In this document: piece by piece, positions 60,550 through 64,000 of the stretch | Numbering within the stretch: position 1 is the first letter of the stretch | Layout of the letters: each line of letters begins with the position of its first letter | NCBI RefSeq assembly: GCF_020880695.1 | Contig: NZ_JAJIWO010000002.1 | Coordinates: 682,432-746,431, forward strand | Direction of reading: 5' to 3' | From: Mucilaginibacter sp. UR6-11 | GTDB lineage: Bacteria > Bacteroidota > Bacteroidia > Sphingobacteriales > Sphingobacteriaceae | Length of the DNA: 64,000 nucleotides | Notes under the pieces: model-generated | What the model saw: only the letters and a program-made list of their open reading frames with translations | What the model was told of the DNA's origin: nothing | Database searches by the model: none | Program-made: the position numbers and the translations under genes

Positions 60550-61614
60550 TTAACTTTTTAAAATTGGTAGGTGCGGAAAAGGTATATTTTGCTTCATTTT
60601 TTGCAGCGTAAAACCAAAGGTTGAGCCCACGCCTTCCGTACTGCGTACGTTAATTGTTTGCTGGTGTGCCTCTACAATATGTTTGACGATAGCAAGCCCC
60701 AGTCCTGAACCGCCTATCTGTCTTGACCGGCTGGTATCGGTACGGAAAAAGCGCTCAAAAAGCCTTGGCAGGTATTTTTCTTCAATTCCCATGCCATCAT
60801 CGGTAACTTCAATCAGTACCTGGTCATGCAGGTCAAATAAGGTGATCCAGGTATTGCCGCCCTCCTTGCCGTATTTAAATGAATTGTCAATAAGGTTAAC
60901 CAGTACCTGCGTTATTTTTTCACGATCGGCCATAACCGGGATAGGCTCATCATATTTTTGTTTAAATATTAATTTAATATTGTGCTGCTTAGCTTTCATC
61001 TCCAATGATTCCATGACCTCTTTTATAAGGTCATTGATCTTGAATCTGGTGTAGTTTATAGGCAATTCGCCCGATTCCAGCTTCGAGATTTCGTCAAGGT
61101 CCTTGATCAGATAACTCAGCCGGTCGACATTTTTGGATGCTTTATCCAAAAACTGACGGGCTAGGTCCCTGTCATCAAAGTCATCATCCTGCAGGGCTTC
61201 AATATAACCTTGTATGGCAAAAAGAGGGGTTTTAAACTCGTGCGAGATATTTGACAAAAAATCGCGTCTGAATTTCTCCTGCGTGCGCAGGCCCTCAATC
61301 TCGGTTTTCTTTTCGCGGGCCCACTCTTTCACTTCATGCTCTACGTCATTTATCGGGTCAGAGCTAACATGTTCGCCCAGTGCATCGCGCAGATCGCGGC
61401 CCAGCTTAAGATTATGGATAAGCTTGTAAATCAGTTTAATTTTTGAGTAAACGTATTTTTCAATCAGGTAGTAAAAAACAATAAAACTGGTTATGATAGT
61501 AGCCACAAAGGTTATGGCCATATCATATAATTTATGCTGAAAATAATAGTTTACTGCCGATATCGTAATAGCTACCGCCAACGCGTTTATAAAAACCAGT
61601 ACCCGTAATTTCAT
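60550..61614 (-). CDS. Sensor histidine kinase, PhoR-like
   Basis: 354 aa. Two N-terminal membrane helices (about 4-25 and 32-52) with a very short periplasmic loop, then a HAMP-like stretch. The dimerisation domain holds SNISHEFKTPLFAIQGY (phospho-accepting H125), and the ATPase domain holds NLIDNSFKYG, DDGMGIEEKY and GSGLGLAIVKH. The short sensor loop and position upstream of DUF47 and PiT recall PhoR, but no response regulator is encoded on either side. Confidence 0.9.
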   Translation of the reverse strand: MKLRVLVFINALAVAITISAVNYYFQHKLYDMAITFVATIITSFIVFYYLIEKYVYSKIKLIYKLIHNLKLGRDLRDALGEHVSSDPINDVEHEVKEWAREKKTEIEGLRTQEKFRRDFLSNISHEFKTPLFAIQGYIEALQDDDFDDRDLARQFLDKASKNVDRLSYLIKDLDEISKLESGELPINYTRFKINDLIKEVMESLEMKAKQHNIKLIFKQKYDEPIPVMADREKITQVLVNLIDNSFKYGKEGGNTWITLFDLHDQVLIEVTDDGMGIEEKYLPRLFERFFRTDTSRSRQIGGSGLGLAIVKHIVEAHQQTINVRSTEGVGSTFGFTLQKMKQNIPFPHLPILKS

Positions 61615-61763
61615 AGCCGTAAAGTTACGGATTTGTAGTTGATTAGCTACTGCGCGATTATTGCGGGATTGTTAAGTTGAAGTTATGATATTATAGATGC
61701 ATTTATATTGCTCTGGCTTGCTGCCGTATTGACAAAAGCTTGTAATTGCTATAGAAGCGGATA

Positions 61764-62297
61764 TTATTTGGCTACCTCAACTTCAATACTCACCGATACT
61801 TCATTACCCATAACCAGGCTTTTGCCGCCTATCCCAAAATCAAGCCGGTTTAGCTTAAGTCCGCCTTTAAAAGTAGCGGTATTATTAACTGCGGAATAAG
61901 TAAATGGCACGGCGAATGTTTTAGTTTTATCTTTTATGGTCAGGTTAAACTGTCCGATGTAGTTATCGCCGCTTTTGTGTTTAAATGAAACAGATTTCAT
62001 AATGATGTTAGGGTACCTGGCCATATCAAAAAACTCATCACTGCGCAGGTGGCTGTCGCGCAGGTCGTTGTCTGTATTGATTGAATTTACATCGAGCACC
62101 GCTTCAATGCTGCTGGTTTCTAATTTATCGGGGTCAAACACCATAGTCGCTTGCAACCCATTGATAGTGCCGCCGGTATTTACGCCCAGGTTCTTTAATT
62201 GAAATTTAACGGTAGATTTTAGAATTACAACTTTTTGCGCGAAAGCAAAATTTGCTAAGATCAACAGGGGGATAACCAGGGCAACACTACGTTTCAT
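61764..62297 (-). CDS. Secreted YceI-family protein
   Basis: 177 aa with a signal peptide ending AFA-QK (about residue 21). The lipocalin-like YceI barrel is visible from KSTVKFQLKNLG to the end, with HLRSDEFFDMARYPNI as the family core. Members bind polyisoprenoids or related lipids. Not clearly linked to the neighbours; 101 bp separate it from the porin gene. Confidence 0.9.
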   Translation of the reverse strand: MKRSVALVIPLLILANFAFAQKVVILKSTVKFQLKNLGVNTGGTINGLQATMVFDPDKLETSSIEAVLDVNSINTDNDLRDSHLRSDEFFDMARYPNIIMKSVSFKHKSGDNYIGQFNLTIKDKTKTFAVPFTYSAVNNTATFKGGLKLNRLDFGIGGKSLVMGNEVSVSIEVEVAK

Positions 62298-62398
62298 ATT
62301 GCGAATTAACGATGTTTATCAGCGGTAAAGTACTATGTGTTGGATTTTTTACATTACCCGGCGTTTACAGAACCATACTTCCCTAATTTATTCCCCGG

Positions 62399-63709
62399 TT
62401 AAAATTCAACATGCGCCCTTATTGAAAATACATTTACCGGGCCGCGGTCCTTATTATAAGCCGGGTTTAAAATAAACTGGTAATCGGGCGATATGAAAAA
62501 TTTATTTTGATAGGCATTTAGTTTGTAATACAACTCGGCTATCATTTCTGTGCTGTAATTTAATTTGCCGTCGCCGATAATAAAGCCATAACCGCCGGCA
62601 GCTAAATAATCGCGATGGGCGTTAGATATGCCGTTACCGATAAAAGCCAGTGCCAGCTCGTCGTCTTTGCGTTTCCAAGACGTGCCCTTTAGCTGCGCAC
62701 CAAAACTAATTGATTTGTCTATCTCTGTAAAATACCAGGTTTGGGTATGGCCATCGTTATAACTTAGCTTGGCAAATACGCCAAAATCATTTGTCAGGTA
62801 TTGATCGGCGTTGATGCCAAAACCATATTTATGACGGCCATAAGCCTGCGTAGCATCCACATTAGGCGCAACCGGGCTTAAAGCCAGTGACTGCTGATAG
62901 TTACCCATTTTGCCATTATTTAAAAATCCTAAAACGCGCACGGTGCCTTTTTGGCCGTTTAGGGTATAACGTTTCTCAAATTCTAAAGTCTGGGTGTTAG
63001 CTTTGCCTATTTTTTGATCCCAAACAGATCCGTTAGCCTCTGTGGTTGATAGCGTAAAAGCGAATCGCAATGTCCAGTCAGGCTGACCTAATTCGGCTGT
63101 GGCGCCCAATGCATAACCACGTGTATTGGCCGGATAATCCCAGGCCGCATTATCCATTAAGGCCCAGTTCATAAACTGGCTGCGTGGGTCATGGCTAAAT
63201 TCATTCCCGTCAAAAAAATCGGCCATGCCAAATTTACCCGCGGTGATAGAGAAATAGCGCTTGCTTCTTAAGCCGCCTAATAAGTTGGGGCCTGCTTCAA
63301 TGGTATCTTTTTCGTTTCCCCACTCAAAATTTTGTCTAAAATATAACCGGGCTATATAAATAGCCGGCGACGCGCTGCCTACCCTGAAGGTTTCGCCATT
63401 AGGGAAGCCGGCCACGCCCAGCGTTTTGCTGATACCTGCACCGCCTGATATCTCCGGGTTAAAAAACACTTCGGCGCCTTTCCATAATCGCGCAGCGCCA
63501 AACAGGGTTGATGTTATAGAGCTTTCTGTTTCAATACCGGTTTGCAAACTATTATCGCCTGTATATTTAGCGGTGAAAGCCGGTTTGTACTGCGAAATTA
63601 TAGTTTGCTGGAAATGAAAACTAAAACGTTCTTTTTTTAAAGTATCCTGCGCAAAGGCAAGGTGTGCAGCTAATAATAATATTAAGAATGAGTAGAGGTT
63701 TTTTTTCAT
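62399..63709 (-). CDS. Outer-membrane carbohydrate-porin-like (OprB-type) channel
   Basis: 436 aa with a signal peptide (MKKNLYSFLILLLAAHLAFA). The mature protein starts with RFSFHFQQTIISQYKPAFTA and is built of amphipathic beta strands ending in a C-terminal FSIRAHVEF, the terminal aromatic used for barrel insertion. Its pattern fits the OprB family of porins; in Bacteroidota such porins are often neighbours of manganese or iron transport genes, though none is seen here. A 34-bp palindrome at 63744-63777 sits on its promoter. Confidence 0.83.
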   Translation of the reverse strand: MKKNLYSFLILLLAAHLAFAQDTLKKERFSFHFQQTIISQYKPAFTAKYTGDNSLQTGIETESSITSTLFGAARLWKGAEVFFNPEISGGAGISKTLGVAGFPNGETFRVGSASPAIYIARLYFRQNFEWGNEKDTIEAGPNLLGGLRSKRYFSITAGKFGMADFFDGNEFSHDPRSQFMNWALMDNAAWDYPANTRGYALGATAELGQPDWTLRFAFTLSTTEANGSVWDQKIGKANTQTLEFEKRYTLNGQKGTVRVLGFLNNGKMGNYQQSLALSPVAPNVDATQAYGRHKYGFGINADQYLTNDFGVFAKLSYNDGHTQTWYFTEIDKSISFGAQLKGTSWKRKDDELALAFIGNGISNAHRDYLAAGGYGFIIGDGKLNYSTEMIAELYYKLNAYQNKFFISPDYQFILNPAYNKDRGPVNVFSIRAHVEF

Positions 63710-63736
63710 AATGAGTTGCGCCTGTTATTAATTAGG

Positions 63737-63777
63737 TAAAGCTAATAATATTTTTAGACTTGTCTAAAAATATTATT
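63737..63777 (-). promoter_or_regulatory. Palindromic operator overlapping the porin promoter
   Basis: aataatatttttagac-tt-gtctaaaaatattatt (63744-63777) has sixteen-base arms with no mismatch. Its core TTTAGACTTGTCTAAA is the style of site bound by DtxR/MntR-family metal regulators. On the minus strand TAGCTTTA (63737-63744), one base from the -7 consensus, adjoins it, so the palindrome covers the -33 region. It might also end the HD-domain gene, whose stop is 2 bases away. Confidence 0.55.
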
Positions 63778-63778
63778 A

Positions 63779-64000
63779 TTATTTGCATTCTATATAAAAC
63801 TGTTGTAGATATTGTTCCATAAAATCATGTCGCTGTTGTGCCAGGCGTTTGCCGGTTTCGGTGTTCATTTTATCTTTCAGCAACAATAGTTTTTCATAGA
63901 AATGGTTGATGGTGGGCGCGGTCGAATTCTTATACGCTTCCTTACTCATATTCAGGTCGGGCTTAATTTCAGGGTTATAGATCTCGCGGCCTTTAAACCC
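63779..64000 (-). CDS. HD-domain protein (YedJ-like), C-terminal part only
   Basis: The last 73 residues of a gene that begins beyond the window. APTINHFYEKLLLLKDKMNT followed by GKRLAQQRHDFMEQYLQQFY is the C-terminal signature of predicted HD phosphohydrolases of the YedJ type. The catalytic HD residues would be upstream and cannot be checked. Confidence 0.7.
   Translation of the reverse strand, partial: GFKGREIYNPEIKPDLNMSKEAYKNSTAPTINHFYEKLLLLKDKMNTETGKRLAQQRHDFMEQYLQQFYIECK

Noticed and set aside
63744..63777. Palindrome as a simple intrinsic terminator only
   Set aside because: A loop of two bases and location across a probable porin promoter make operator function at least as likely; kept as operator with moderate confidence.

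Overview
The window looks like chromosome of a Bacteroidota bacterium, most likely a member of Sphingobacteriaceae such as Mucilaginibacter or Pedobacter. This rests on protein families and gene pairings (ACR3 with a DUF6428 protein, the ligase-associated repair genes, NagB fused to a PIG-L deacetylase, PiT with DUF47), on promoters of the TTG / TAnnTTTG type, and on typical Bacteroidota intergenic repeats. The genus is inference. I saw no rRNA or tRNA genes, CRISPR arrays or recognisable transposases.

Layout. 0-5.2 kb: the C-terminally cut M1 aminopeptidase, then an arsenic operon (arsR, DUF6428, arsC, acr3) with two matching palindromic operators, and a bacilliredoxin. 5.4-12.1 kb: M23 peptidase plus bactofilin, then a SAM-I riboswitch, metH, a frameshifted bS23-like four-helix-bundle gene bordered by micro-repeats, and metF. 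12.1-15.9 kb: an accessory island of stacked intergenic repeats and three AT-rich genes, one with an abortive-infection C-terminal domain, bordered by 69-bp inverted repeats. 16-19.3 kb: a beta-barrel protein, a BamE-like lipoprotein and an M28 peptidase. 19.3-24.3 kb: thrA-thrB-thrC behind a threonine-rich leader peptide and attenuator. 24.4-34.3 kb: rsgA, a Kelch protein, a ligase-associated ligase/exonuclease pair, a C-terminal processing protease, hflX and a toxin-antitoxin pair. 34.3-37.1 kb: pyruvate dehydrogenase E2 and E1 alpha. 37.4-46.5 kb: NlpC/P60 peptidase, small membrane proteins, an SPFH protein, a DUF922 protein, the ligase-associated DEXH helicase and an M16 homologue lacking its catalytic residues. 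46.5-53.2 kb: amino-sugar and glycan genes (DUF5009 acyltransferase-like, NagB/PIG-L fusion, GH43, anmK), a broken lipoprotein gene and a VOC protein. 53.2-58.1 kb: a second repeat cluster, a four-TM protein, and trpE-trpG-trpC behind a Trp-Trp leader peptide and attenuator. 58.1-64 kb: DUF4197, PiT with DUF47 and a histidine kinase, YceI, a porin behind a large palindrome, and the end of an HD-domain gene.

Three amino-acid operons carry cis-acting RNA control in their leaders (SAM riboswitch on met, ribosome-mediated attenuators on thr and trp). In both attenuators the last codons of the leader peptide are complementary to the 5' arm of the terminator, so the antiterminator can be drawn directly from the sequence.

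The most unusual signal is in the non-coding DNA. A 180-bp element occurs at 12711-12890 and 53456-53635. It has an almost constant 109-bp head and an 8-bp stem around a 36-nt loop, and the two copies have different stem sequences that stay complementary. Other hairpin families also seem to vary while keeping their pairing. A separate class of degenerate word repeats (GAGTTTTGAGT, TACGTTTTACG, AGTATCAAGTAGC) lies between operon genes and extends in frame into two coding sequences.
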